Below, piece after piece: positions 51,232 to 60,700 of a DNA stretch of 64,000 nucleotides (the stretch's first letter is position 1; each line of letters starts with the position of its first letter). The position numbers were made by a program, and so were the translations under genes. The stretch spans positions 97,118 to 161,117 of the forward strand of contig NZ_RRAZ01000007.1 of assembly GCF_003863335.1 (NCBI RefSeq), in the 5' to 3' direction. The notes below the pieces were generated by a model. It was given only the letters and a program-made list of their open reading frames with translations. It was not told the DNA's origin and did no database searches. Origin of the DNA: Falsigemmobacter faecalis. Lineage in GTDB: Bacteria > Pseudomonadota > Alphaproteobacteria > Rhodobacterales > Rhodobacteraceae.

Positions 51232-52377
51232 ATGCGCAGCCCGGTTTCCGCAGACGTCCACGCCACCCTCAGTCGTGAGGGAGGGCCGTCCTGGCAGATC
51301 TATCTCGATCATGCCTGCGACGGGGTCTCTTTGCGTGAGCTGGCGCGGCGGCGGGGGGTTCATCCCTCAACCGTGATGCGTCAGGTCCGCCGGGTTGAGC
51401 GGCTGCGGGATGACCCTCTGGTCGATGCCGCGCTGAACCGGCTTGCAGCGGCGGAGAGACAGCCCCCGGTATGGGAGAGGGAGACCCCCGCAATGAGCGA
51501 GATGCCCCGCAACATGCGTCCTGCAAACCCCCGGTCGGGCGATCCCGCCCCCCTCTCGCCCGAGGGGCTGCGCGGCCTGCGCCGTCTGGCAGAGCCTGGC
51601 GCGCAGCTGGCCGTGGCCCCGGAGATGGAAAAAGCCATGGTGCTGCGCAGCTTTCCCGACGGGCGACAGCTGCGCACTGCCGTGATTCCGACCGCGCTGG
51701 CGCAGAGTTTTGTGATGAAGGACTGGATCTCCTGCCGTGGCACCGGGCGGGTGGCGCTTTATGAAATGACCGCTGCGGGGCGGGCCGCGCTGCGCCGCCT
51801 CCTCGCGGCCAGTGAGGAGGAGGCCGCCGCCGCCGCTCCGGGTCTGGCAGAGGCGATGACGCCCTTTGGCCAGCAGCAGCGCGAGTGGGGCGAGCGGGTG
51901 ATCCCCGGGGAGGTCGGGCCGCGCCGCCTGCGGGTGAGCCTCTCGGAAAGCCCGGTGGCGCTGCTCGGGCGGCGGCGCGACAAAGACGGTCAGCCGTTTT
52001 TGTCCCATGAGCAGGTCGCGGCTGCTGAGCGTCTGCGCGAAGATTTTGAGCTTGCGCAGATGGGGCCGCGGGTGGCGCAGAACTGGGACCGCTTTCTGAC
52101 CGGAGGCGTGCGCGGCGGCATTCAGGGGGCGGCGGGCAGCGATCTGCCCGGCAGCCAGTCCGCGCGGGAGCGGGTGGCGGCGGCTCTGCGCGAGCTGGGG
52201 CCAGGCCTTGGCGATATGGTGCTGCGCTGCTGCTGCTATCTGGAGGGGGTTGAGACCGCCGAGAAGCGCCTCGGCTGGGCTGCGCGCTCGGGCAAAGTGG
52301 TGCTGCGCATCGCGCTGGACCGTCTGCGGCGTCATTATGAGCTGGTCAGCGGCGGAAAGAGCCGTCTGATCGGCTGA
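51232..52377 (+). CDS. DUF6456 / helix-turn-helix protein
   Basis: 381 aa. N-terminal helix-turn-helix: SLRELARRRGVHPSTVMRQVRRVE; a central linker; C-terminal DUF6456 domain: SPVALLGRRRDKDGQPFLSHEQVAAAERLREDFELAQMGPRVAQNWDRF and LRCCCYLEGVETAEKRLGWAARSGKVVLRIALDRL. Likely a DNA-binding regulator in the Rhodobacterales. ATG 51232 is taken as start; frames upstream are open to 51145. Possibly autoregulated at the palindrome above. Confidence 0.85.
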   Translation: MRSPVSADVHATLSREGGPSWQIYLDHACDGVSLRELARRRGVHPSTVMRQVRRVERLRDDPLVDAALNRLAAAERQPPVWERETPAMSEMPRNMRPANPRSGDPAPLSPEGLRGLRRLAEPGAQLAVAPEMEKAMVLRSFPDGRQLRTAVIPTALAQSFVMKDWISCRGTGRVALYEMTAAGRAALRRLLAASEEEAAAAAPGLAEAMTPFGQQQREWGERVIPGEVGPRRLRVSLSESPVALLGRRRDKDGQPFLSHEQVAAAERLREDFELAQMGPRVAQNWDRFLTGGVRGGIQGAAGSDLPGSQSARERVAAALRELGPGLGDMVLRCCCYLEGVETAEKRLGWAARSGKVVLRIALDRLRRHYELVSGGKSRLIG

Positions 52378-52383
52378 GCGCGG

Positions 52384-52659
52384 TCACTCTGCGCTGCGGC
52401 GGCGCAGCGCCTCAGCGCGGGATTTCAAGCCTGCGCTGCGGGCGTTCAACTCAGCCTCGGTGGCGTTCACGGCGCTCTCTCCCGCAGGGGGCGACGCGGT
52501 TACCGGGGGCAGGGCGCGGTCCATCTCAGCGGTGTTCAGAAGCCTGGGCCAGGGCGTTTCGGCTGCAATTTTCGTCTGCCGTGCCGCCGCCTCGGGCAGG
52601 CTGTTGCAGGCTCCGAGCAGGATCGGAGCGAGCGTAAGGAGCAGAGCAGCACGCAGCAT
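52384..52659 (-). CDS. small putative lipoprotein
   Basis: 91 aa with lipobox LLGAC (AALLLTLAPILLGACNSL). Remainder is Ala/Glu-rich with a C-terminal coiled helix (TEAELNARSAGLKSRAEALRRRS). Convergent with the DUF6456 gene and divergent from the TetR gene; likely outer-membrane or periplasmic. Function unknown. Confidence 0.75.
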   Translation of the reverse strand: MLRAALLLTLAPILLGACNSLPEAAARQTKIAAETPWPRLLNTAEMDRALPPVTASPPAGESAVNATEAELNARSAGLKSRAEALRRRSAE

Positions 52660-52727
52660 CAGGGTTCGCCTTCTTCAGTCCGGTCCAGTCTATCGCAGGG
52701 CCACAGGGGGCAGCAAGGCTGCTTGAA

Positions 52728-52743
52728 CTGAACGCTCGTTCAG
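52728..52743. promoter_or_regulatory. perfect palindromic operator upstream of the TetR regulator
   Basis: CTGAACG, CT, CGTTCAG (52728-52734 and 52737-52743), 13 bases before the TetR start and in the divergent promoter of the lipoprotein gene. The TGAACG-CGTTCA word is typical of TetR-type operators. Autoregulation is a reasonable inference. Confidence 0.75.
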
Positions 52744-52756
52744 ATAAAAAGGCTCC

Positions 52757-53359
52757 ATGGCACGAAAAAGCGGCTCTCATGCACAGATCACCGGCCCGAA
52801 AGTCCTGAAAGCCGCCGAGCGGCTTTTCGCGCGTCATGGCTTTGCCGCGGTCACCATGCGCCAGATTGCGGCAGAGGTGGGGGTCCAGGCAGGCGCACTT
52901 TACCTCTATACCCCTGACAAACAAAGCCTTCTGGCCGATCTGATGATCACGCATCTGCGCGAACTTCTGGCCGCGCTGCCGCCCGCAGATCCCGATCCGC
53001 TGGCCGCACTTGAGGGCTTTGTGCGCTTTCATATTCTGCACCACCTCAGCCGCCGTGATGCGGTTTTTGTCGCCTATATGGAGCTGCGCAGTCTCAGCCC
53101 CGGGAATTTCGCTGCCGTCGAAGCGCTTCGCCACGCCTATGAAGATCATCTGGAGGCGATTTTGCAGCGCGGCATGGCGGCGGGGGTCTTTCGTCCGCGC
53201 GACAGCCGGCTTGCCACGCTGGCGCTGATCGCCATGCTGACGGGGGTGACGACCTGGTACCGCGAGGGCGGGCGGTTGTTGCCTGAGGCGGTGGCAGAGC
53301 AATATATCGCGCTTGCACGCGACACCCTGGGGGCGCTACCGGACCGGGGCACGAGCTGA
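52757..53359 (+). CDS. TetR family transcriptional regulator
   Basis: 200 aa. N-terminal HTH: AAERLFARHGFAAVTMRQIAAEVGVQAGALYLYTPDKQSLLADLM, then an all-helical ligand domain. Start ATG 52757 directly after a palindromic operator. Target genes and inducer unknown; the divergent lipoprotein gene is the nearest candidate. Confidence 0.92.
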   Translation: MARKSGSHAQITGPKVLKAAERLFARHGFAAVTMRQIAAEVGVQAGALYLYTPDKQSLLADLMITHLRELLAALPPADPDPLAALEGFVRFHILHHLSRRDAVFVAYMELRSLSPGNFAAVEALRHAYEDHLEAILQRGMAAGVFRPRDSRLATLALIAMLTGVTTWYREGGRLLPEAVAEQYIALARDTLGALPDRGTS

Positions 53360-53392
53360 ACTGCAAGTGAAGGTCAGTGAGTGCAATTTTCG

Positions 53393-53410
53393 GTATGCAA
53401 TGGCATACAA
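53393..53410 (+). promoter_or_regulatory. GTATGC-AATG-GCATAC palindrome upstream of icd
   Basis: GTATGC (53393-53398), AATG, GCATAC (53403-53408) then AA, perfect symmetry, 68-85 bases upstream of the icd start. It contains GGCATACAA, also present upstream of acnA at the same distance, so a shared regulator is plausible. Confidence 0.6.
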
Positions 53411-53477
53411 CACTTCCCAAAGCCCGCGCCCCAGGCTATGAGGCGATCAGGCGAATCCAACCTCGAAAGGGCATGGC

Positions 53478-54692
53478 ATGACCAAGATCAAGGTAGCAAA
53501 CCCCGTCGTCGAGCTCGACGGCGATGAAATGACCCGGATCATCTGGGATTTCATCAAAAAGAAACTGATCCTGCCCTATCTGGATATCGATCTGAAGTAT
53601 TACGATCTGGGCATCGAGGAGCGTGACCGCACCAACGACCAGATCACCATCGACGCTGCAAACGCGATCAAACAATACGGCGTGGGCGTGAAATGCGCCA
53701 CCATCACCCCCGATGAGCAGCGCGTTGAAGAATTCGGCCTCAAGCAGATGTGGAAGTCGCCCAACGGCACCATCCGCAACATCCTTGGCGGCGTGATCTT
53801 CCGCGAGCCGATCATCTGCCAGAACGTTCCGCGTCTGGTGCCGGGCTGGACCCAGCCGATCGTGGTGGGCCGTCACGCTTTTGGTGATCAGTACCGCGCG
53901 ACCGACTTCCTGTTCCCGGGCAAGGGCAAGCTGACGATCAAATTCGTCGGTGATGACGGCACCGTCATCGAGAAAGACGTCTTCGACGCCCCCGGCGCCG
54001 GCGTCACCATGGCGATGTACAACCTTGATCAGTCGATCATCGACTTCGCACGTTCGTCGATGAACTACGGCCTTATGAAGGGCTGGCCGGTCTATCTGTC
54101 GACCAAGAACACCATCCTGAAAGCCTATGACGGCCGCTTCAAGGATCTGTTCCAGCAGGTCTTTGACGAAGAATTCGCCAATAAGTTCAAAGCGGCGGGC
54201 ATCACCTATGAGCACCGCCTGATCGACGATATGGTCGCCTCGGCGATGAAATGGTCGGGCGGCTATGTCTGGGCCTGCAAAAACTACGATGGCGACGTGC
54301 AGTCGGACACCGTGGCGCAGGGCTTCGGCAGCTTGGGTCTGATGACCTCGGTGCTGATGACGCCCGATGGGCAGACTGTTGAGGCCGAAGCCGCCCACGG
54401 CACCGTGACCCGTCACTACCGTGAGCACCAGAAGGGCAAAGAGACCTCGACCAACTCGATCGCCTCGATCTTTGCCTGGACCGGTGGTCTGAAGCACCGC
54501 GCGAAACTCGACGGCAACGCCGAGCTGGCCCGCTTTGCTGACACGCTGGAAAAAGTCACCGTGCAGACCGTTGAAGACGGCTTCATGACCAAAGATCTGG
54601 CGCTGCTGGTCGGCCCCGAGCAGAAGTGGCTCTCGACCATGGGCTACCTGGAAAAGGTGGACGAATATCTGAACAAAGCCCTGAAGGGCTGA
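53478..54692 (+). CDS. icd: NADP-dependent isocitrate dehydrogenase
   Basis: 404-aa eukaryote-like (subfamily II) homodimeric enzyme, converting isocitrate to 2-oxoglutarate with NADPH formation. [51 protein letters not shown] (substrate Ser/Asn/Arg), [15 protein letters not shown] and [31 protein letters not shown]. Unlike the E. coli phosphorylation-controlled type. Start ATG 53478. Confidence 0.97.
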   Translation: MTKIKVANPVVELDGDEMTRIIWDFIKKKLILPYLDIDLKYYDLGIEERDRTNDQITIDAANAIKQYGVGVKCATITPDEQRVEEFGLKQMWKSPNGTIRNILGGVIFREPIICQNVPRLVPGWTQPIVVGRHAFGDQYRATDFLFPGKGKLTIKFVGDDGTVIEKDVFDAPGAGVTMAMYNLDQSIIDFARSSMNYGLMKGWPVYLSTKNTILKAYDGRFKDLFQQVFDEEFANKFKAAGITYEHRLIDDMVASAMKWSGGYVWACKNYDGDVQSDTVAQGFGSLGLMTSVLMTPDGQTVEAEAAHGTVTRHYREHQKGKETSTNSIASIFAWTGGLKHRAKLDGNAELARFADTLEKVTVQTVEDGFMTKDLALLVGPEQKWLSTMGYLEKVDEYLNKALKG

Positions 54693-54710
54693 ACGTCACA
54701 GGCAGACCGC

Positions 54711-54740
54711 GGCGGGCCCCTTTTGGGGGCCCGTTTGCTT
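54711..54740 (+). terminator. terminator of icd
   Basis: CGGGCCCC, loop of four to five T/G, GGGGCCCG and then TTTGCTTTT. G-C stem with T-rich tail, 19 bases after the icd stop. Confidence 0.8.
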
Positions 54741-54862
54741 TTGGTGCCCGGATTTTATGCGTCTGCTGCATAGCGGATCTGCGTCACTCTGACAGAGGGT
54801 CAGGTTGATTGACTTAAATGCCGCGATGCAGCATGCGGGTCACACCAGCCCGAGAAAGATCC

Positions 54863-55477
54863 ATGGCCGAGATTTCGCATCCCTCCCCGCGTTACACCCG
54901 TTTTGAAGACTTTCAGGGCCTGCTGGTGTCTGCCATCGGCGGAGCCTTTGGCATGATGCTGCTGGGGGCGGCGGGGCTGATCACGGGGGGCACGGCCGGC
55001 CTGGCGCTGATGATTTCCTATCTGAGCGGCTTCGGCTTTGGCTGGGTATTTTTTGTGATCAATCTGCCGTTTTACTGGTTCGCCTGGACCCGGCGCGGCA
55101 TGGTTTTCACGCTGAAGACCTTTCTTTCGGTGGCGGCGGTCTCGCTGCTGGTTGAAATTCTGCCGTCGGGGGCCAATTTCAGCTATCTGCATCCTGGCCT
55201 GGCCGCGCTTTTGTTTGGCGCGATCGGCGGGGTGGGGGTGCTGGGCCTGTTTCGGCACGGCTCCAGCCTTGGCGGTGTGGGGATCGTGGCCTTGATCCTG
55301 CAGGACCGTTTTGGCTTTCGGGCAGGCTGGACTCAGATGATCTGGGATCTGTGCCTCTTTGCGGCAGCGGCCTTTTTGCTGCCGCTGGATCTGGTGATCT
55401 GGTCTTTGATCGGATCCGTCATTCTGAATATCGTCATCGCAATGAATCATCGCCGGGACTGGTATCTGCCGGGTTAA
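54863..55477 (+). CDS. YitT family membrane protein
   Basis: 204 aa with about five spans; typical YitT features: FGMMLLGAAGLITGGTAGLALMISYLSGFGFGWVFFVINLPFYW and GSSLGGVGIVALILQDRFGFRAGWTQMIWDL. ATG 54863 (MAEISHPSPRYTRFEDFQG) is the family start. Proposed transporters of this family have unknown substrates. Confidence 0.88.
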   Translation: MAEISHPSPRYTRFEDFQGLLVSAIGGAFGMMLLGAAGLITGGTAGLALMISYLSGFGFGWVFFVINLPFYWFAWTRRGMVFTLKTFLSVAAVSLLVEILPSGANFSYLHPGLAALLFGAIGGVGVLGLFRHGSSLGGVGIVALILQDRFGFRAGWTQMIWDLCLFAAAAFLLPLDLVIWSLIGSVILNIVIAMNHRRDWYLPG

Positions 55478-55556
55478 ATCCCCTGCGTCACCGTCCCGAC
55501 TAGTCATTTGCGCCCCGTTCCTGTATGTGCGGCGGCGCAGCATCCAGGGAAATTCA

Positions 55557-57377
55557 ATGGACATTCGCAATATCGCGATCATCGCGCACGTTGACCACGG
55601 CAAAACCACGCTGGTCGACGAGTTGCTGAAACAGGCGGGCACCTACCGCGAAAACCAGGCCGTTACCGAACGCGCCATGGACAGCAACGACATCGAGCGT
55701 GAACGCGGGATCACCATTCTCGCGAAGGCCACCTCGGTCGATTACAAAGGTACCCGTTTCAACATCGTCGACACCCCCGGCCACGCCGACTTTGGTGGCG
55801 AAGTTGAACGTATTCTGAACATGGTGGACGGCGTCGTTCTGCTGGTGGACGCGGCCGAAGGCCCGATGCCGCAGACGAAATTCGTGACCTCCAAGGCGCT
55901 GGCACTCGGCCTGCGCCCGATCGTTGTCGTCAACAAAGTCGACAAAGCCGACGGCGAGCCGGACCGCGTTCTGAACGAAGTGTTCGACCTCTTCGCCAAC
56001 CTGGACGCAACCGACGAACAGCTTGATTTCCCTGTGCTTTACGCATCGGGCCGCGCTGGCTGGGCGGATCCGGTTCTGGACGGTCCGCGCAAAGATCTGA
56101 CCTCGCTGTTTGATCTGGTGATGACCCATGTCTCCGCTCCGAAGCAGCAGGCCGCCGCTGCAGAGCCTTTCCGGATGCTGGCGACCACGCTGTCGTCGGA
56201 CCCCTTCCTCGGCCGTCTGCTGGCAGGCCGTGTGGAATCGGGCACCATCCAGGTCGGCGCTTCGCTGAAAGCCCTGACCCGTGGCGGTGAGCGCATCGAG
56301 CAGTTCCGCGTCACCAAGATCCTGGCCTATCGCGGCCTGGTGCTGACCGCTATGGACGAGGCTGTCGCCGGTGACATCGTCACCCTGGCCGGCATGACCA
56401 AAGCCACCGTGGCGGACACCCTTTGCGATCTGTCGATCGATGTGCCGCTGCCGGCACAGCCGATTGACCCGCCGACCATCTCGGTCACCTTCGGCATCAA
56501 CGATTCGCCGCTGGCCGGTCGTGACGGCACCAAAGTGCAGTCGCGCATCATCCGTGAGCGTCTGTTCAAAGAAGCCGAATCGAACGTCGCGATCAAAATC
56601 GAAGACACCCCGGGCGGCGAAGCTTTCATCGTTTCGGGCCGTGGAGAACTTCAGATGGGCGTTCTCATCGAGAACATGCGTCGCGAAGGCTTCGAGCTGT
56701 CGATCTCGCGTCCGCGCGTGATCTTCAAAGAAGAGAACGGCGTTCGTATGGAGCCGATCGAAGAAGTCACCATCGACGTTGATGATGAATATTCGGGCGC
56801 AGTCATCGAAAAGCTGACCGGCGAGCGCAAGGGCGACCTGGTTGAGATGAAGCCGGCAGGCGTGGGCAAAACCCGTCTGATCGCGCATGTTCCGTCGCGC
56901 GGTCTGATCGGCTATCAAGGCCAGTTCATGACCGACACCCGCGGCTCGGGCGTGCTGAACCGGATCTTCCACGGCTGGGCACCCCACAAGGGTCCGATGC
57001 AGGGCCGTCGTCAGGGCGTTCTCGTCTCGATGGACAACGGGATTTCGGTCGCTTACGCGCTCTGGAACCTCGAAGAGCGTGGCAAGATGTTCATCGGCGC
57101 GCAGGAAGCTGTCTATGAAGGCATGCTGATCGGCGAGCACAGCCGTGAGAACGATCTGGAAGTGAACCCGCTGAAGGGCAAAAAGCTGACCAACGTTCGG
57201 GCCTCGGGCACCGACGAAGCGGTCCGCCTGACGACCCCGATCCGGATGTCGCTCGAAGAGTCGATCGCCTATATTGATGACGATGAACTGGTCGAAGTGA
57301 CCCCGAAGGTCATCCGTCTGCGCAAGCGCTACCTCGACCCCCATGAGCGTAAGCGCCAGTCGCGCGCTGACAACTGA
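55557..57377 (+). CDS. typA: translational GTPase TypA/BipA
   Basis: 606 aa, ribosome-associated elongation-factor-like GTPase used at low temperature and in stress. G1 [11 protein letters not shown]2 region ERERGITI, G3 DTPGHADF, G4 NKVDKADG, then EF-G-like domains and the C-terminal specific domain ([20 protein letters not shown]). ATG 55557 ([16 protein letters not shown]). A strong terminator follows. Confidence 0.96.
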   Translation: MDIRNIAIIAHVDHGKTTLVDELLKQAGTYRENQAVTERAMDSNDIERERGITILAKATSVDYKGTRFNIVDTPGHADFGGEVERILNMVDGVVLLVDAAEGPMPQTKFVTSKALALGLRPIVVVNKVDKADGEPDRVLNEVFDLFANLDATDEQLDFPVLYASGRAGWADPVLDGPRKDLTSLFDLVMTHVSAPKQQAAAAEPFRMLATTLSSDPFLGRLLAGRVESGTIQVGASLKALTRGGERIEQFRVTKILAYRGLVLTAMDEAVAGDIVTLAGMTKATVADTLCDLSIDVPLPAQPIDPPTISVTFGINDSPLAGRDGTKVQSRIIRERLFKEAESNVAIKIEDTPGGEAFIVSGRGELQMGVLIENMRREGFELSISRPRVIFKEENGVRMEPIEEVTIDVDDEYSGAVIEKLTGERKGDLVEMKPAGVGKTRLIAHVPSRGLIGYQGQFMTDTRGSGVLNRIFHGWAPHKGPMQGRRQGVLVSMDNGISVAYALWNLEERGKMFIGAQEAVYEGMLIGEHSRENDLEVNPLKGKKLTNVRASGTDEAVRLTTPIRMSLEESIAYIDDDELVEVTPKVIRLRKRYLDPHERKRQSRADN

Positions 57378-57394
57378 TCTGAACGAAAACCGTC

Positions 57395-57420
57395 AACGCC
57401 GCCCTTCGGGGCGGCGTTTT
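57395..57420 (+). terminator. terminator of typA
   Basis: AACGCCGCCC, TTCG loop, GGGCGGCGTT, then TTT. Ten pairs with an extra-stable tetraloop between two convergent genes. Confidence 0.93.
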
Positions 57421-57432
57421 CCATTCTGTGGC

Positions 57433-57822
57433 TCAGTTGACCGCCAGAATTTTCAGCTGATGGTCGCGGCCGTCACGGGCCTGCCAGTTAAAGCTCGCGC
57501 CCTTGCGCAGGCCGAGAAGGGCAATGCCCACCGGCGTATTGACCGCAGCGCGGCCCGAGGTGATGTCGGCCTCTTCCGGACGCACGAGGGTGATCGTCTG
57601 CTCGCGTCCGGTGGTTTCATCGACATAGGTGACCTGACGGCCAAGATCGACGACATCAGCGGGCATTTTGCCGGCCGGGCGGATCTCTGCACGCGACAGT
57701 TCTTCCAGAAAGCGGTCCGCCAGATCGGGGAACCGGGTCTCAAGCCCCTCAGCGAGGGATTCAAAAAACGACAGTTTATCGGCATCGATCAGGATCGGCG
57801 GCGGATGGGGCATCGGGGACAT
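57433..57822 (-). CDS. Rnk-like / GreA-GreB C-terminal domain protein
   Basis: 129 aa. An N-terminal helical part (DADKLSFFESLAEGLETRFPDLADRFLEELSRA) followed by an FKBP-like GreA/GreB C-terminal domain (VVDLGRQVTYVDETTGREQTITLVRPEEAD, NTPVGIALLGLRKGASFNW). This is the Rnk layout, an RNA polymerase secondary-channel-binding protein without the full coiled-coil NTD. Convergent with typA. Annotated as nucleoside diphosphate kinase regulator in related genomes. Confidence 0.85.
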   Translation of the reverse strand: MSPMPHPPPILIDADKLSFFESLAEGLETRFPDLADRFLEELSRAEIRPAGKMPADVVDLGRQVTYVDETTGREQTITLVRPEEADITSGRAAVNTPVGIALLGLRKGASFNWQARDGRDHQLKILAVN

Positions 57823-57905
57823 GGGTTTGCTCCGTAAATGGGGCGGCGCTGAAGGGCAGGCCGACCCAGGGTGATCATTTCATAAGAAGGTAAACGACAG
57901 ACGAA

Positions 57906-57924
57906 CCGGCCTGAGGCCGGTTTC
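57906..57924. other. 8-bp hairpin upstream of the Rnk-like gene
   Basis: AACCGGCC, TGA, GGCCGGTT. Symmetrical, with no long T run. It sits in the 280-base gap between the Rnk-like start (57822) and the PRC-barrel gene (58103); could be a weak terminator or RNA element. Confidence 0.5.
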
Positions 57925-58102
57925 AGCGCGGAACGCCGCGACGGAAAGGGGGTAAGGTTTCCTCTGTCATGCCCCTAAGGTGGAGCTTCAGAGGCTGCGG
58001 GTCAAGAGTGTGACTGCCGCAGCCGCTGAGGCTTCGGGAACCATTTGGGTCTGCCTGGTGTTTCCCCCTTCTCAAAGACCGTGAGAGCGGAGGAGAAACC
58101 TC

Positions 58103-58387
58103 ATGCATGTGACGCAACACACCCCCCTTCAGGCTGCCGATCTGACCGCCGGAAACCTGAACGGAGCAACCATTTTCGGCCCCTCGCAGGAGCGGGTGGG
58201 CCATGTCTGTGCGCTGCAGGGCGGCGGCACGCAGGCGCGGGTGCTGGTAGATCTCAGAGACAGCCGCAGACCTGTTTCGCTGCCGCTGTCAGAACTGAGT
58301 TTCAGCCGGGATGCCGGTCAGGCCCTGCGCGCCGATGCGCGCTGGACACGGGCAGAACTGCAGTCCTGGACGGTTCCGGACAGCTGA
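58103..58387 (+). CDS. PRC-barrel-like small protein
   Basis: 94 aa. LQAADLTAGNLNGATIFGPSQERVGHVCALQGGGTQARVLVDL matches the small beta-barrel PRC pattern (x-L-x-G-x2-V/I-x-D-x2-G-x-V/I-G), of the type used in RNA/protein interaction or photosystem reaction-centre H. ATG 58103 with GGAG upstream. Function unknown; often stress-linked in this group. Confidence 0.75.
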   Translation: MHVTQHTPLQAADLTAGNLNGATIFGPSQERVGHVCALQGGGTQARVLVDLRDSRRPVSLPLSELSFSRDAGQALRADARWTRAELQSWTVPDS

Positions 58388-58416
58388 ACTGATCCGCTGG
58401 AATGCCGTGTTCAAAG

Positions 58417-58446
58417 AAACCCGGCGCAGCGAACTGCGCCGGGTTT
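58417..58446. terminator. bidirectional terminator between the PRC-barrel and GlsB genes
   Basis: AAACCCGGCGCAG, CGAA loop, CTGCGCCGGGTTT: 13 pairs with A and T ends. Lies between two convergent genes. Confidence 0.92.
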
Positions 58447-58469
58447 TATCGCTCCGCCCTGTGTTGTGA

Positions 58470-58730
58470 TCAGGGCCTGTTTGAGCGCAGGGCGCGGCCA
58501 CCCCAGATCAGGATGCAGGCGCCCACGATCCCGGCCACCAGATAGCCGATCCAGCCGCCAAAGCTGACGCCCAGCACGCCAAAGAGGAAGCTGGCAATCG
58601 CGGCACCGATGATGCCAAGGATGATATTGAGAAAAACTCCGGTGTCAGATTTCATCACGGCCGAGGCAATCCAGCCCGCAAGACCCCCGATGATGATGGC
58701 TGCAATCCAGCCCACTGCCTGATCGTCCAT
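58470..58730 (-). CDS. GlsB/YeaQ/YmgE family stress-response membrane protein
   Basis: 86 aa, three spans: GWIAAIIIGGLAGWIASAVM, TGVFLNIILGIIGAAIASFLF, GWIGYLVAGIVGACILIWGGRAL. The GG(L)AGWIA and NIILGIIGA motifs are those of the transglycosylase-associated/GlsB family. Start ATG 58730 with GGAGG upstream; the longer open frame is not used. Confidence 0.92.
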   Translation of the reverse strand: MDDQAVGWIAAIIIGGLAGWIASAVMKSDTGVFLNIILGIIGAAIASFLFGVLGVSFGGWIGYLVAGIVGACILIWGGRALRSNRP

Positions 58731-59082
58731 ACGAACCTCCGCGTCAATGATACCTGTCGAAAACCCGGGCTGCGTTCCACCGGCAGCCCTGGCGTTAACA
58801 CGCTGTGGCTGCGGTGGTTCCCCGTCTGCAAAACAGCAGACAGCGCGCCATGCCCTTCGTGTAACAGATCTGCGAAACCTGCAGGCCGGTGTCTGGAACC
58901 ACCCGGGGCGGGGCGGCGTTTCCAAGTCCAGGCAGCTGCGACCGCTCCGCAGTCTGCGCCCCGACCTAAGGCCTGTCACTTTCCGAACGCGCCCGTAACC
59001 CTGCAGAGCCCGTCATCCCTTCTCCCGGCCCCTGCCTGGCCTCGACCCTGGTGCCGCGGACCCTAAGACCGCAGAGGCGACT
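58731..59082. other. 352-base region upstream of the phospholipase D-family gene
   Basis: Divergent promoter region for the GlsB gene (left) and phospholipase D-family gene (right). Contains no convincing gene. Nothing further recognised. Confidence 0.5.
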
Positions 59083-60630
59083 ATGTCATTTGATCGTCCT
59101 ATTGAACCTGCCTCCTGGCTGACCCCGGGAGAGACCTGCTGGCAGATTGCCAAAGCGCAGCGCTTTCGGGTCCTGATCGACGCGGCGGAGTATTTCGGCG
59201 CCGTTCGGGCGGCGATGCTGCGGGCACGGCACTCCATCTTTCTGATCGGCTGGGATTTCGACGCCCGCATAGAGCTGGGCGGTCCGGAGGGGCAGAGCGG
59301 TCCGGGGCCGCTGGGCGATTTTATTCTCTGGCTTGCAGACCGCAGGCCGGGCCTGGAGGTGCGGGTGCTGCGCTGGGATACCGGGGCGCTTAAGACGCTT
59401 TTTCGCGGCAATACGCTGATGACGGTGATGCGCTGGAAAGCCCATCCGCAGATCACGCTGCGCCTCGATGCGGCCCATCCCTTTGCCGGCTCTCACCATC
59501 AGAAGATCGTGGTGATTGATGACTGCCTGGCCTTTTGCGGCGGCATTGATATGACGATGAACCGCTGGGACACGCCTGAGCATCTGGATGAGGATCCGCG
59601 CCGCGTCAGCCCGGGCGGGCGGGCACATGAGCCCTGGCACGACAGCGCCACCGTCTTTGACGGGGCCGCGGCGAAAGCCATGGGGGAACTGGCCCGCGAG
59701 CGCTGGCAGCGCGCCAGCGGCGATCTTCTGTCCCCCGTGCGGCCCGAGACCGACGTCTGGCCGGACTATCTGAAACCCGATCTGACCGGAGTGAGGCTCG
59801 CCATTGCGCGGACCATTCCCAAGATGGCCGGTGTCACGCCTGCCCATGAGGTTGAGGCGGTCACCCTGGCGATGATTGCCCGGGCGAAGCGGGTGATCTT
59901 TGCCGAGGCGCAGTATTTCGCCTCCCGCCGCTTTGCCCATGCTCTTGCAGGGCGGCTGATGGAGGAGGATCCCCCCGAGGTGGTGCTGATCGCCCCGCAC
60001 AGCTCTGAGGGCTGGCTGGAGCCGCTGGCCATGGATACCGCGCGCGCGCGGCTGATGGGGGCGCTGCAACGGCTCGATCATCGGGGCCGCTTCCGGATCT
60101 ATCATCCCCGGACCGCAGGCGGAAAGCCGATCTACGTCCACTCAAAGCTGATGATTATTGATGACGACTGCCTGCGGGTCGGCTCGTCCAATATCAACAA
60201 CCGCTCCATGCGGCTCGACAGCGAATGCGACGTGATCCTTTGCGATGGGATGAATGCCGATCAGGACGCCGCAAGAATGATCTCTGATCTGCGCGCACGC
60301 CTTCTGGCAGAGCATCTCGGTGTGACCCCGCAGAAGGTCACCGCTGAGTATACCGCCCGCGGCTCGCTGATCGACACAATCGAGGCGCTGCGCGGAGAGG
60401 CGCGCAGTCTGGTGCCCTATGAGGTGCCGGAGTTGTCCGAATTTCAGGGCTGGCTGGCCGATAATGAAATTCTCGATCCGCATGGCCCCGACGAGATGTT
60501 TGAGGCCCCCGGACGGCGTGGCCTTTTCAAAGGCTGGTCGCGCCTGAAAGCCCGTTTGCACCGCCGCCGCTCGCGCAACGCGCATCGCCGGGCCATGCGG
60601 GAGCGGGCGGAAGATAAAAATCGCTCCTGA
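59083..60630 (+). CDS. phospholipase D-family protein (cardiolipin-synthase-like)
   Basis: 515 aa, cytoplasmic or membrane-associated. Two HKD motifs: HHQKIVVIDDCLAFCGGID (about residue 143) and HSKLMIIDDDCLRVGSSNINNRSMRLDSECD (about 353). The two-motif layout is that of the PLD superfamily as in cardiolipin synthases, but without N-terminal spans, so transphosphatidylation of lipids or hydrolysis are both possible. C-terminal basic tail (RLKARLHRRRSRNAHRRAMRERAEDK). Start ATG 59083. Confidence 0.9.
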   Translation: MSFDRPIEPASWLTPGETCWQIAKAQRFRVLIDAAEYFGAVRAAMLRARHSIFLIGWDFDARIELGGPEGQSGPGPLGDFILWLADRRPGLEVRVLRWDTGALKTLFRGNTLMTVMRWKAHPQITLRLDAAHPFAGSHHQKIVVIDDCLAFCGGIDMTMNRWDTPEHLDEDPRRVSPGGRAHEPWHDSATVFDGAAAKAMGELARERWQRASGDLLSPVRPETDVWPDYLKPDLTGVRLAIARTIPKMAGVTPAHEVEAVTLAMIARAKRVIFAEAQYFASRRFAHALAGRLMEEDPPEVVLIAPHSSEGWLEPLAMDTARARLMGALQRLDHRGRFRIYHPRTAGGKPIYVHSKLMIIDDDCLRVGSSNINNRSMRLDSECDVILCDGMNADQDAARMISDLRARLLAEHLGVTPQKVTAEYTARGSLIDTIEALRGEARSLVPYEVPELSEFQGWLADNEILDPHGPDEMFEAPGRRGLFKGWSRLKARLHRRRSRNAHRRAMRERAEDKNRS

Positions 60631-60632
60631 GT

Positions 60633-60661
60633 GCAAATTATTCTGAGAACAGGATAATTGC
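60633..60661. other. hairpin after the phospholipase D-family gene
   Basis: GCAAATTATTCTG, AGAA, CAGGATAATTGC: about 12 pairs with one bulge. Lies between the gene stop and tRNA-Ser. May be a terminator without a long T run. Confidence 0.55.
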
Positions 60662-60700
60662 CTCTTGCTCAGGCCGTCTCTCCTCCATATACGGATCAGC

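Noticed and set aside
55554..57344. A 596-codon minus-strand open frame
   Set aside because: Antisense to typA.
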